A stretch of DNA of 64,000 bases from Bactrocera neohumeralis (taxonomy: Eukaryota; Arthropoda; Insecta; Diptera; Tephritidae): the NCBI RefSeq assembly GCF_024586455.1, contig NW_026089623.1:4089367-4153366 (forward strand). The letters run 5' to 3'. The notes beneath the pieces were generated by a model. It saw only the letters and a list, made by a program, of their open reading frames with translations. It ran no database searches and was not told where the DNA came from. A program made the position numbers and the translations under genes. Shown piece after piece: positions 42,985-53,724 of the stretch (positions are counted from its first letter, which is position 1; every line of letters starts with the position of its first letter).

Positions 42985-44615
42985 AACATCCGTTCGAGGG
43001 CGAGCTAATGTGAGAAGGCGAAACATCCCCTACATAGGTTTGTGCGCTGGGTTTGGGACCCGCCACGTAAAAATCAGTACCAATGACAAAGAAAACACAG
43101 CCTCAGATGAGAGACCCCCCTTTTGATGATGACCATGGCAAACGAAATAAGGACTACGAATTGAGGGCATGCACCTGGAATGTCGCTGCCCAGCTGATTG
43201 ATGTCCTCGTAAAAATAAAGGCTGACATCACCGCCGTCCAAGAAATGCGATGGACGGGACAAGGACAGAGACGAGTAGGTCCTTGTGACATTTACTACAG
43301 TGGACATATAAAGGAGCGCAAGTTTGGTGTTGGATTCGTGGTGGGAGAGAGACTCCGTTGCCGAGTACTATCATTCACTCCAGTGAATGAACGTCTAGCC
43401 ACAATCCGCATCAAAGCGAGGTTCTTCAATATATCGCTGATTTGCGCCCACGCCCCGACGGAAGAGAAGGACGATGTGACCAAAGATGTCTTTTATGAGT
43501 GCTTGGAGCGCACTTATGAGAGATGCCCCCGCCACGATGTCAAAATCGTGCTTGGCGACTTTAACGCCAGGGTGGGTAAAGAAGGTATCTTTGGCACTAT
43601 GGTCGGTACATTCAGCCTCCACGACGAAACATCCCCAAATGGGTTCGCCGTGGCCCGAAATATGGTTATCTGTAGTACTCGATTCCAGCATAAAAAAATT
43701 CATCAAGCTACCTGGCTCCCTCCGGATCGAAAAACCACCAACCAGATCGATCATGTTATGATAGACGGAAGACACGTTTCCAGGGTTTTAGATGTGCGTG
43801 CGCTCCGAGGTCCTAACATCGACTCGGATCATTATCTTGTTGCAGCCAAGATTCGCACCCGCCTCTGTGCAGCAATAAACACACGCCAACAAACACAAGG
43901 AAGGTTCGACGTCGAGAAGCTGCAATCACAACAGATAGCCGAACGATTTTCTACTCGGCTTGCACTCCTGCTCTCTGAGAGCACTCGTCAACAACCCGGT
44001 ATAAGGGAACTGTGGGACGGCATTTCAAATTCCTTACGTACAGCTGCAACCGAAACCATTGGTTTTCGGAAAGTGCAATAGAACAGCTGGTACGACGAGG
44101 AGTGCCGTGTCGCAGAGGAGAGAAAACAGACTGCTTACCTCGCAACGTTACGATCGACCACAACACGTGCGGGATGGGATAGATACCGAGAGTTGAAGAA
44201 GGAAGCGAGACGCATTTGTAGACAGAAAAAGAAAGAGGCTGAAATGCGTGAGTACGAAGAGCTTGATAAGCTGGCCGACAGGGGTAATGCTCGAAAATTC
44301 TACGAAAAAATGCGGCGGCTTACAGAAGGTTTCAAGACCGGAGCATACTTTTGTAGAACCCCCCAAAGGTGATCTAGTGACCGATGCCCAGAGCATACTT
44401 AAATTATGGAGGGAACACTTCTCCAAGCCTGCTGAATGGCAGTGAACGCACAACGCCAGGAGAAGGCGAACCCGATTCCCCAATCGATGACGATGGAGCA
44501 GACATTCCATTGCCCGACCATGAAGAAGTTCGAATAGCAATCGCCCGCCTGAAGAACAACAAAGCGGCAGGGGCCGACGGATTGCCGGCCGAACTATTAA
44601 AACACGGATCCAAGT
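42985..44615 (+). pseudogene. RTE-like non-LTR retrotransposon, 5' half (endonuclease)
   Basis: An open frame 43083-44081 (332 codons) gives an endonuclease: RACTWNVAAQLIDVLVKIKA, ITAVQEMRWTGQG, ICAHAPTEEKDD, VKIVLGDFNARVGKEG (near 43550), TTNQIDHVMIDGRH and NIDSDHYLVAAKIR (near 43830). All core catalytic residues (N, E, GDFN, SDH) are present. A TAG stops the frame at 44079, after which NSWYDEECRVAEERKQ continues. After a frameshift near 44370 the linker reaches NNKAAGADGLPAELLKHG, the entry to RT, then breaks off near 44610. Similar proteins are often misnamed craniofacial development protein 2-like. It is complementary to the RT half at 12777-14189. Confidence 0.9.
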
Positions 44616-44883
44616 CTTTTGAAGATAATAGGGAATATATCTTTAGAAGAGGTTTTGTTAATTTTCATTATACTCTTAATTAATTATAAAATTTGCTTAA
44701 TTTTAATTCCAATTTCTCACTGAGCTACTTTTTTTTCGTGCTCACCAACACAGTGACTGATCCTCTCATGCCGACCACTGACCTACATTCAGCGTTTGAA
44801 AAACTACGCTACTCTCGTAGCATTTCATTTTACTCTTGCTACCGCTCTCACTTTGTCGGGAGCCACAGCATTGCCTTAGCATA

Positions 44884-46110
44884 ACAATGTAAAGTATGTG
44901 CTCTACTCTGCTCCGAGTTTTGTTAGGTAAAAAACTATAGCTGGAGCGGGAGCAAAAAATTAAATTCTGGGCTATGCTCTGACGTAGCGGTAGCAAAAAA
45001 TTGGGAGCGGTAGCACAGCAGAGCTAATGAAAATTTTCATGTGTTACAACTCCCGCATGTGTTTGTTGTTTTTTTTCTTTTTTGCTATTTTCTGTCATAA
45101 TATTTGAATTAATTGAATAATTCAAACAAAAAAATGTTATGCAAATCATTTTGGCACTTGTTGCGTCAAATGACTTTATAAATCTAAAATCAAATATTTT
45201 AAGAAATATATTAATAAAGCGAATTAGATAATAATTGAATAAATTATAATTTGTTTTTTTATTATGTCAAATATTTACCATTTTTATATTACCAATAACA
45301 TCATCTATTCCAAATGTATTACAATACGCAATTACTATGAATTTTCGAAATTAATTTTAACTACATATGTATACTTTCTCCCTTTTTATATACATTAGGG
45401 TGTCTTTTTTTTTGAACTATTAAGCGATGCCATAAAATACCTCTGATCTGTGGGAATTTAAAGATAAATTTTACATGCCTCGGTCCAGTTCTTAATGTTA
45501 ATATGTAGGGCTAAAATTTTCAGGGAATTTTTTTTGGCGTATTTCCAAGGAAATTTCGTGACAGGACTGAAAAAAATTAATAGTTCAAAAAACAAAACAC
45601 CCTAATGTATATAAAAAGGGAGAAAGTATATGTAGTTAAAATTAATTTCGAAAATTCATAGTAATTGAGTATTGTAATACATTTGGAATAGATGATGTTA
45701 TTGGTAATATAAAAATGGTAAATATTTTACATAATAAAAAAAAATTATAATTTATTCAATTATTATCTAATTCGCTTTATTAATATATTTCTTAAAATAT
45801 TTGATTTTAGATTTATAAAGGCACTTGACGCAACAAGTGCCAAAATGATTTGCATAACATTGTTTTGTTTGAATTATTCAATTAATTCAAATATTATGCC
45901 AGAAAATAGCAAAAAGAAAAAAAAACAACAAACACATTCGGGAGCTGTAGCACATGAAAATTTTCATTTGCTCTGCTGTGCTACCGCTCCCAATTTTTTG
46001 CTACCGCTACGCCAGAGCATAGCGCAGAATTTAATTTTTTGCTCCCGCTCCAGCTATAGTTGTTTACCTAACAAAACTCGGAGCAGAGTAGAGCACATAC
46101 TTTACATTGT
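44884..46110. mobile_element. 1.2-kb foldback palindrome nested in the P-type terminal repeat
   Basis: Arm 44884-45422 is nearly the exact reverse complement of arm 45578-46110, with a 155-bp centre (45423-45577). Differences are a few substitutions and short indels. The ends read ACAATGTAAAGTATGTGCTC and its complement. Removing the block restores a left terminal repeat matching the right one (CCTTAGCATAACAATG joined to TCAATGTGTATTC). The arms hold GGGAGCGGTAGCACAGCAGA, which resembles GAGAGCGGTAGCGATAGCAT in the P-type terminal repeat, so the palindrome may be a relative of its host. No genes. Confidence 0.93.
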
Positions 46111-46555
46111 TCAATGTGTATTCAACAAAGTGAACTAAGTATTTGACTTACGCTTATTTGACAATAAAATAGTAAAGAATTCATGTATTTGTTTATATTA
46201 ACCCGTGTGTTTTTTTTTTATTCTTGAACAATATGAAGCCACTTGCTTTACATACATATATATGTTAATATAAACGTAATAGAAATAGAGACAACCAATT
46301 TATTTGTTCTCAACGTTATACTTCATATTTATTTTACAAACAATTACATACGTGTATAAATGCAACATTATTCACAAATTTTATTGTAACTATATATATA
46401 TGTCGTAACCAGTACCCCGCCAAACTATTAGAAACTGTATACAGATGTTTATGCGACTCTTTAAATTATAATAGTTATTATAATTCTTTCATATAGTTCA
46501 TTCCAAAGCATAAATCAAAAATTAAATGAGTAGTTTTGTTTCTAATATTGTATTT

Positions 46556-49430
46556 TCAAGTAAGTGGATAAAACATTTTTTTGTCGTTGTGATATTTTTG
46601 GTGCAACTGTTTATTTTTCAAATTTTTGTTCAAATGCTTGATTCGAAAATGTATCCTGCACCTAAAAAACAATTTCTTGACATTATCCTCAAGAGCAATA
46701 TCTTTGCATTTATCAAAAAGTATGTCTACAAATTTCTGTCACTGCAAATGTTGTCGTTATTCACATTTATAAACACGTCTTCTAAAAGTTTTAACTGGTC
46801 TAAAAAATTTTGGTTCGGTTTTTTAAGTCCTGTCCCCCCTCGCTGGTCTACCCATGCCCATGTACTATCAGTTGAAATTCTGTCACCTAAATTTAATTTG
46901 TGTATTAAAAAACCACCCAAATATTTCAGTCCATCTTCATAAAATGAACCCAAACTTGTACTACTTAAATTTTGATTATTAATTTTGTCAAGCTCTTTAC
47001 TTAAAAAGTGTTCTTCATGTATATATATCTCATCTTTTAAAAAATATTCCGGCTCCGGATCTAGTGTCAGCCACTTTGTATCGTCCTCTTGTACGTTCAA
47101 TGTTGAGCTTAAACTTTCGGTGTTCCGTGCTACAAAAAAAAAACACAAATTAAATAAAAACACTTTAAAGGATCATTTAAATATATCTACCAAACATATA
47201 TTTTCGAAGTCGATATTTAAAATGTAGCGGTGTCGGATGGTCATATTGACCCCCAACTCTTCTCATAGCGCCAAAAAAATGCTCCAAGATGTCTTGATTC
47301 AGGCGCTGCGTTAAAATATATTCCATCCCAACGTTTCCATGTAGGTACTCAAGTAATAGCTTAAGAGACATTGTGGAAATATTTACTCCCTTTTGAAAAG
47401 GAGCATCATTTATTTGGAATCAAGGGCTCAGACATTATTTTTGACATTTTTTCGAGCACTTCGTTTTGTTGCAAAAGTGCTTTTCCATATGGCATTGTGA
47501 ACGGAGTTTGATTAGAACGAATATTAGAATTAAAAATATTAAACCAGTTATTAACAAGTTGGATAAAATCTGCACATTCCACTGCGGTATATATTTTATG
47601 TCCATCTATGTAGCATCTTCTTATAGCATTAGCACACGTGTTCGAAAATAGTTGCGCAGCAAGCTTCACTTTTTGACGGCTTGCGCCTTTTACTTCCAAA
47701 TGCTCATCGCTTATTTTGAAAAAAAAAATTAAGAAGCATTCTAGCATTCTCATAAAAATATAATAATATACCACTTACAAGTTGAGATACCGATATCTTT
47801 CCACATTGCTTGATTAGAAGGCCCCATGTCCGAAACGACTCCAACGACTGTAAAGTGTGCTGAATATAGTTTTGAGATTATGTTCTCCAATGTATCTTTC
47901 TTTATTTTATAATCAAATCCATAAAAAATAGGTTGCTTCCATGAGGACACCAAACCTCGAACGAATACAAATTGCACATAGTTTGATGGTTTTCTCACGA
48001 CTCTCTCCATCGGATCATACTCATAGCATGAAGCTATTTTCATCTCATCTATGGAGAGCACACAGATCCGTTCCTGTTTACCTAATTTACTATGTTCCAT
48101 AAGTTTAATCACATTTTCTAAAAGCCCTTCATCCATTTTCAATTTTCTCACCCAGTTATTCAAAGTGGCCACACACGGAAGAGGATAACCATTTTTTAGC
48201 AAATGTCTATATGCTCTCGGTCCTGATGCATGTAAGATAACGGCCGATGAAATGTCTGACCATGACCAATGTATATTTTTATTTACAACCAGCCTCATAA
48301 TCTGACCTTCCGTAAAAAACTTTTTCACTGCGGTTACAAGCTTACTCGAGCTCGCTACTTCACTTCTCTAGCGACCTAACTTGAAGTTCTAAATTTTTCT
48401 GTTCCGTGGCAACTATATGTTCTGCATCGCTAATACATAAGAAAATGATACGGTTTTCAGCTCAGAAAGATATTAAGAACTAAGAAAAATCGTTATATTG
48501 AATGCTTTATACTTTTCATGAACATATATGTAATAAGTACCATGCTTTGTATGATCAATTAGTTGTTTAGAAGGTGAAATTATAACGCAAAATGTATGAC
48601 ATGTTGTAAGGGGGCTGTTTGTTACTGTCATTTTATTTAATCGGTTCCGACAAATGATTGCCCCTACATGTAAACGTATTAGCCATATCACATTAAAATT
48701 TAGTCTAAAGACACCCCAAAGTATATTCACATTATACAACGAGGAGTATTAATACAAACGCATGGCACCACGATATCTTACCATATATATGTAGGTAAAA
48801 TAACCAGTGTTTGTGCGTTATATTTTCAAATGATGTTCATTATACAAGTATTATCATGTGATACTTTGCAAGGCAATTTTCCTCTACAGGTTAGAGAGGG
48901 CTTGATGCATGGCCTTGTTTAAACTAGACAACCAAAAATAACTTACTCGATTTGAACAGCTGCGTTGGCAAGAACATTATTAAAAAACGCGTGGTTCTCG
49001 TTCATGTGCACCAGAAATTTACACCAATTCCACAACAGAAACTCCTTACCACAAAAACTACAGCACAGCATGTATAGCTTCCGATCAGTTGTTAAAATTT
49101 TCGCGCAAACAAGTTTGTCTTGAGACCTAATCAATAGTAACAACGTAAAATTTCTATTTATCAAAATATGAGGGTTTCTTACTTTTTTTCTTGAAGATTG
49201 GGAAGTAAGTTTAATGAGGGTACTGCATCGGCGCTTAGTCGTCTTCTTTTAAGGGGAGATTCTTTTATTTCCTCTGCCTTAAAATGTAGCCCACATATTC
49301 TCGAAGACAAACTGAGTTGTACGCCACATACTTTTTCCCATTCCTTCCGTTGCGATTTGTCAGTTGGAGCACAAAACATTGGTAAGTTGCTTCCATGAGT
49401 TGTTTTGCATAGGCAATAAGTATTCGGCAT
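46556..49430 (-). pseudogene. P-element-type transposase (THAP plus RNase H-like DDE), broken
   Basis: Exon 1 (49430-49183) is a THAP finger: WEKVCGVQL, ICGLHF and RRRLSADAVPSL. The first Cys pair reads CLC. Intron 1 spans 48430-49182. Exon 2 (from 48429) gives a short coiled coil, a TGA frameshift at 48360-48362, then ASGPRAYRHLLKNGYPLP, ICVLSIDEMKIAS (first catalytic Asp), VVGVVSDMGPSNQ (second Asp) and a donor at 47778. Exon 3 (47770-47191) reads KVKLAAQLFSNTCANAIRRC, then after a frameshift near 47408 LNQDILEHFFGAMRRVGGQY (catalytic Glu). A 61-bp intron (47130-47190) sits exactly where Drosophila P intron 3 lies (KYMF joined to ARNTE). The last exon reaches 46556 after a further frameshift near 46731. 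About 57 codons of the GTP-binding region, normally following GIS(E)S, are missing near 47706-47778. Confidence 0.93.
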
Positions 49431-49585
49431 TTTATTCAGTTATTTAAAAACATATTGTTTTCCGTTTTGAAATTTGCTTACTTTTGAATTTCCGAATTTG
49501 AATTTTTGAATAAATGTAAGGGTTAAGTTAATGACAACATTCATGTCATATAAGCGTAAAGAAAAATTAAATGTCATATACATAC

Positions 49586-49720
49586 TTAGTTCACTTTGTT
49601 GAATACACTTTGACATAGTTATGCTAAGGCACAGCATAGCCGACAAATTGAGAGCGGTAGCGATAGCATAGCAATAATTTTAGAAATTTTGCTGCTAGGG
49701 AGTAGTAAATGAGAACCCTG
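49586..49720. repeat. Right terminal inverted repeat of the P-type element
   Basis: The reverse complement runs CAGGGTTCTC to ...GTGAACTAAGT. It matches the left repeat, 44790-44883 plus 46111-46141, once the palindrome is removed. It begins about 155 bp upstream of the transposase ATG. Confidence 0.8.
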
Positions 49721-50081
49721 CCTACATTAATTAAATATTTAGGTAACAACATAAACATGACTATTATATTATATTTATTTATTTATTATTTGTAAAATAA
49801 TAATACAATTATTATTATACATTAAACATAAGGAGCACTAGCTACAGAGGCTTTCAGCTCACGGGCTTAATTATAAAAGACTTAAGTAACAGAGATGGAA
49901 CCTTCCATGTAGGAAATATTTACAAGCAATATGTTTTTATAGACTAAAAATTATATGTTATAAATAAATTTAAAAAGGAAGGATAACTTAAATATATTTT
50001 TTTAACTTTGTATGAGATAGGAATTCAGATATTTTTGTGATGTTTACAATAGATGTTATTTTTAATAGATCAAGAGCTTTA

Positions 50082-53000
50082 TTATTCTGAAATATACTTG
50101 GCCCTTGCTGAGTTGAAGAAGGGGCATTCATCCAGTAGATGTGTTATGGTTAAGGACGATGAGTTACAGTATAGGCAGGATGAAATAAGATTTCCATTCA
50201 ATAAATGGGAATGCGTTAATGACGTATGACCAAGACGAAGGCGAACGAAGGCTTTTATATCTTGGCAATGGCCTGTTGGCGGATAAGCAGGTTTTTCCCC
50301 TTCTTGGTTGCAGATGGCGTAGTGGTGTTGCACATTCTTCCAGGCATTAACTTTTATGGCTTTTTGTTTTGAAACGATTAAATGGATTATGTCGTTTTTT
50401 TCGATGTAGTCAAAAACAATCAATGGCTGTTTTCCCGCCAATTTGGCGTTTACATCGGCCCATTCATTTCCGGTAATACCGGCATGTCCAGGGATCCACA
50501 TAATTTTAATGTTTGTGTTCCCAATTAGTATGTTTCTAATTTGCGCAATGAGGTAGGATTTGTTGGATGCATTTAGGAGAGCTGAGATAGTAGACTTGCT
50601 ATCAGTACATATTAATGTTTTTAAGTTAGAGTTTTGTACTAGGGATAGCGCATTATAGATGGCTGCTGCTTCTGCGGTGTATACTGAGCTGTAATTGGGT
50701 AGGTGTCCAGCTTTTAATGTCTTTCCAACGTTATCAACAATAGCAAAAGACGTGTAGAAGTCGGCCTTCGAAGCGTCAGTAAAAATGAGTTTCCAATCTA
50801 CGTAGTGTTGTACAATGCGCTCTTTGAACAAACTTTGATAAACCCTGGAATTGGTGTTCTTTTTATGATGTTTTTGAAGATGTAGATCGAACGAAGATTC
50901 TTTGAGTAGCCATGATGGGGCAAAAGAAATAGACTTTTCCTCCGGTATAGTTGTAATACCTAAATCCTTAGCTAATTTAATGCAATTAGAAATAGTGGAA
51001 GAAGTAGTGGAGTTAGTATCGTCGGTCCATTTGGCTTTTACTATACTATATAAAAGCTTATTATTACATAATAGTAGTTTTGGAATAAGCCTTTGCGAAG
51101 TATATGTAACTCTTTCCTCGATGGATGGGAGTCCGGCTTCCGTTAATGTGAACTTTATTGGTGATGTTGGGAAGGCCCGAATACTTCTCCTAACAGCTGC
51201 ATGATATGGTGCAAAGATTTGCTTTATGTTGCTTTTGGCACAATTGCCATAGATAGGGAGACCATAATCAATCTTAGATAAAATTAAAGCTCTTGTAATA
51301 TTAATGAGAGAAGAAATGTGAATTAAACAGTGTTTTGATGATAGATACTTAATTATATTAAGCCTAGAAATTAGTTGCTTACGTAGATTTGTACAGTGTT
51401 CCTTAAAAGTAAGTCTCTTATCGAATATTATACCTAGGAATTTAAGACTAGTAGTATTTACAATATTTACATTATTATAGCTTAGATTGAAGTTATTACA
51501 TTTGTGTTTTCTACAGATATGGAATAATTTGCATTTGTTTATAGAAATATTCGCACCTGAAACATTGGACCAATTTGAAATTTCAGTAACGATTTTTAAG
51601 AAGGTATTTTTTACAGTATTTAGATTATTTTGTTTGGAGAAGATCAGCACATCATCAGCATAAATAATATGCGAAATGAGTTTATATTTAGAGATTATCG
51701 TACTGATTTCGTTAAATGCGATTATAAATAGTATGACAGACAGTGGTGATCCTTGTGGTATTCCCTTGTACATATTGTACGTGTTCGAAAAAGTGTTATT
51801 GATTTTAGTCATGAATTTCCGATTGATTAGGAAAGATTTAATAAAGTTAAATATTTTTTCGCCAATTTGCCACTTCTCAAGCTGTCGCAGAATAACATGG
51901 GAACCAACTCTGTCGAAAGCTTTTTCGAAGTCCAAACTGAGAGTGGATATGTGGTTTCTTTTGGATAAGGAAGTTTTGGCGAAATCATCAAACAAGAGTA
52001 AAGCATCCAAAGTGCCTTGCCCTGCCTTAAATGCCACTTGGTTTTGACTGAGAAGGTTTTTATTTAGTGCGAACCACGAGATACGTTTTGATATTATTTT
52101 TTCTAATAGTTTGCCCATGCAACAGAGGAGTGATATTGGTCTGTAACCAAGAACATCTGTAGACACCACATTGGATTTCGGAATGGCTACTATCACCGCG
52201 TTTTTCCAGCTTTGAGGGTAGACACCTTGTGATAAAATATTGTTGTACAATTTAATAATTCTGTTTTTGAGGCTTAAAGCACAGTTGTTTAGCATGGGAT
52301 ATGAAATTCTGTCTGCACCAGGCGTCTTGCCTGACATTGAAGATAAGGTAAAGTCGAATTCGGCGATGGTTATGTCAGATTCGGTAATGTAAGGGGGTGA
52401 TTGTACTTTGCTGTACCTTCTACTAAGGAGTTTATTTTTATTTGATACAAAAGAAGCGTGGAAATTTGAGTCGCTTGAATAATCGGACCATGCAGAGGCG
52501 AAATGATTAGCTATGTCTTTTGAGTCGAAAATTGAGCCATTTGGAGTGTTAATACATTTAATATTAACTTGGGTATAGGAGCCTGAGAGCATTTTTATGT
52601 CCGCCCATAATTTCTTGGGATTTGTTAACGGATTGATAGCTTCGGTGAGTTTTTGTAAGCAAGCCCTCTTAGCTTCTTTAATATTTTTCCGAAACACTGC
52701 ATTGGCTTTTTTGTATTTTATTAGATTATCAATAGAGCGAGTTCTTTTGTAAATTAACCATAGTGATTGTTTTTCTTCTCTAAGTTTAGATAACTCCGTA
52801 GACCAATAAGGCACATGATTTTTGAAGATTTTTTTACCCGTTTGGGGGATAGAGAGGTGAGCAGAAGTTCTGATTATTTTGGTAATCGTAGCTGTTTCTT
52901 TATTTATATTATCGTCAATGGGACTTGCAGCAGAAAAATTTTCGCAGAGTTGTTGAAATTTGGACCAATTTGCCTTGTCCAACAGAAATTTTGGCTTCGC

Positions 53001-53675
53001 CGACCCTTTTCTGGATAAAGGGGTTGATAAGTGGGTTATAATGGGGAAGTGATCGCTGTTATAAAGATCAGTTAGTGTTTGGCTGTTAAGTTTGGGGGCG
53101 ATAGCAGAAGAACAAATGACCAAGTCAACATTCGTGAATGAATTATGAGTAGAAAAATGTGTAGGAGAACCGTCGTTTAGAACTGTCAAGTTTTCCGCTA
53201 AAAGAAGGTCTCCTATGACTTTTCCTCTTTGGTTAGTACATGTGGAACCCCAAAGAGGGCTCCAGGCATTGAAATCACCAAGTATAAGTACGGGTGTTTG
53301 GATAGGTCCGATTATATCGCGTAGTTCTTTGATATTAAAGTTTTGGTGTGGAGGAATGTAATAAATATTTAGGATGGTTAATTTAAATCCAATAAATATT
53401 TCCACTGCTATTGTGGCAATGTTGAAACATGTAGGGAGAAGTTTGTGTGGGAAATCTTTTTTTATTAAGGTAGCAACACCTTGCTTGTTAGTATGATTTT
53501 GTGTTAAGTTGGAGAAATAGGCAGCGTATTGTTTAGGTACAGTAGCTGCGGAATTAAAAGAAAGATGTGTTTCTTGTAGTGATATAACACTTGGTGATTG
53601 TTCTTTTATGAGTAATTCTAGGTCAGTGTAATTGTTGTAGAATCCGTTCATATTCCATTGGAGAAATTTGAACAT
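50082..53675 (-). CDS. I-clade ORF2 polyprotein: endonuclease, RT, RNase H (1197 aa)
   Basis: The endonuclease occupies about residues 1-215, with N8 (LQWNMNG), E35 (LQETHL), GDFN 133-136 (LILGDFNAWSPLWGS) and SDH 207-209. Reverse transcriptase covers about 440-740: GYRPISLLCC, LDFEKAFDRVG, KGIPQGSPLSV and IIYADDVLIF, with the catalytic YADD at 672-675. RNase H covers about 960-1095: FTDASKAD (D967), TAEAAAIYNAL, CTDSKST and MWIPGHAGITGNEWAD. A terminal Cys/His motif reads CLYCNSSSLTITHLLDEC. All active-site residues expected of the family are present. The enzyme nicks the target and copies the element RNA there; RNase H within ORF2 is the mark of the I group. It follows ORF1 after 49 bp and would be translated from the same full-length RNA. 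Confidence 0.96.
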   Translation of the reverse strand: MFKFLQWNMNGFYNNYTDLELLIKEQSPSVISLQETHLSFNSAATVPKQYAAYFSNLTQNHTNKQGVATLIKKDFPHKLLPTCFNIATIAVEIFIGFKLTILNIYYIPPHQNFNIKELRDIIGPIQTPVLILGDFNAWSPLWGSTCTNQRGKVIGDLLLAENLTVLNDGSPTHFSTHNSFTNVDLVICSSAIAPKLNSQTLTDLYNSDHFPIITHLSTPLSRKGSAKPKFLLDKANWSKFQQLCENFSAASPIDDNINKETATITKIIRTSAHLSIPQTGKKIFKNHVPYWSTELSKLREEKQSLWLIYKRTRSIDNLIKYKKANAVFRKNIKEAKRACLQKLTEAINPLTNPKKLWADIKMLSGSYTQVNIKCINTPNGSIFDSKDIANHFASAWSDYSSDSNFHASFVSNKNKLLSRRYSKVQSPPYITESDITIAEFDFTLSSMSGKTPGADRISYPMLNNCALSLKNRIIKLYNNILSQGVYPQSWKNAVIVAIPKSNVVSTDVLGYRPISLLCCMGKLLEKIISKRISWFALNKNLLSQNQVAFKAGQGTLDALLLFDDFAKTSLSKRNHISTLSLDFEKAFDRVGSHVILRQLEKWQIGEKIFNFIKSFLINRKFMTKINNTFSNTYNMYKGIPQGSPLSVILFIIAFNEISTIISKYKLISHIIYADDVLIFSKQNNLNTVKNTFLKIVTEISNWSNVSGANISINKCKLFHICRKHKCNNFNLSYNNVNIVNTTSLKFLGIIFDKRLTFKEHCTNLRKQLISRLNIIKYLSSKHCLIHISSLINITRALILSKIDYGLPIYGNCAKSNIKQIFAPYHAAVRRSIRAFPTSPIKFTLTEAGLPSIEERVTYTSQRLIPKLLLCNNKLLYSIVKAKWTDDTNSTTSSTISNCIKLAKDLGITTIPEEKSISFAPSWLLKESSFDLHLQKHHKKNTNSRVYQSLFKERIVQHYVDWKLIFTDASKADFYTSFAIVDNVGKTLKAGHLPNYSSVYTAEAAAIYNALSLVQNSNLKTLICTDSKSTISALLNASNKSYLIAQIRNILIGNTNIKIMWIPGHAGITGNEWADVNAKLAGKQPLIVFDYIEKNDIIHLIVSKQKAIKVNAWKNVQHHYAICNQEGEKPAYPPTGHCQDIKAFVRLRLGHTSLTHSHLLNGNLISSCLYCNSSSLTITHLLDECPFFNSARAKYISE

Positions 53676-53724
53676 TTCTTAGAAATGAGAGAATTGAGAA
53701 ATAAGTGGGGAATAATAGTGAGAG

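Larger units (their letters stand above)
44790..49720 (-). mobile_element. P-superfamily transposon with 8-bp target duplication
   Basis: CCTACATT occurs at 44782-44789 and 49721-49728. P elements make 8-bp duplications. Between them the left end CAGCGTTTGAAAAACTACGC and the reversed right end CAGGGTTCTCATTTACTACT are poorly matched at the tips. Inward they converge on a shared block (GCTACCGCTCTCA.TTTGTCGG, then CCTTAGCATAAC.ATG and GTGTATTCAACAAAGTGAAC). In the left repeat that block is split by a 1.2-kb palindrome (44884-46110). The transposase gene occupies 49430-46556 on the minus strand. The total is 4931 bp, or about 3.7 kb without the palindrome. This is a P-type element in what seems to be a non-drosophilid fly. 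Confidence 0.85.

Noticed and set aside
47750..48328. 192-codon P-type frame read as a complete protein
   Set aside because: It is one exon plus read-through into an intron donor; the flanking exons belong to the same broken transposase.
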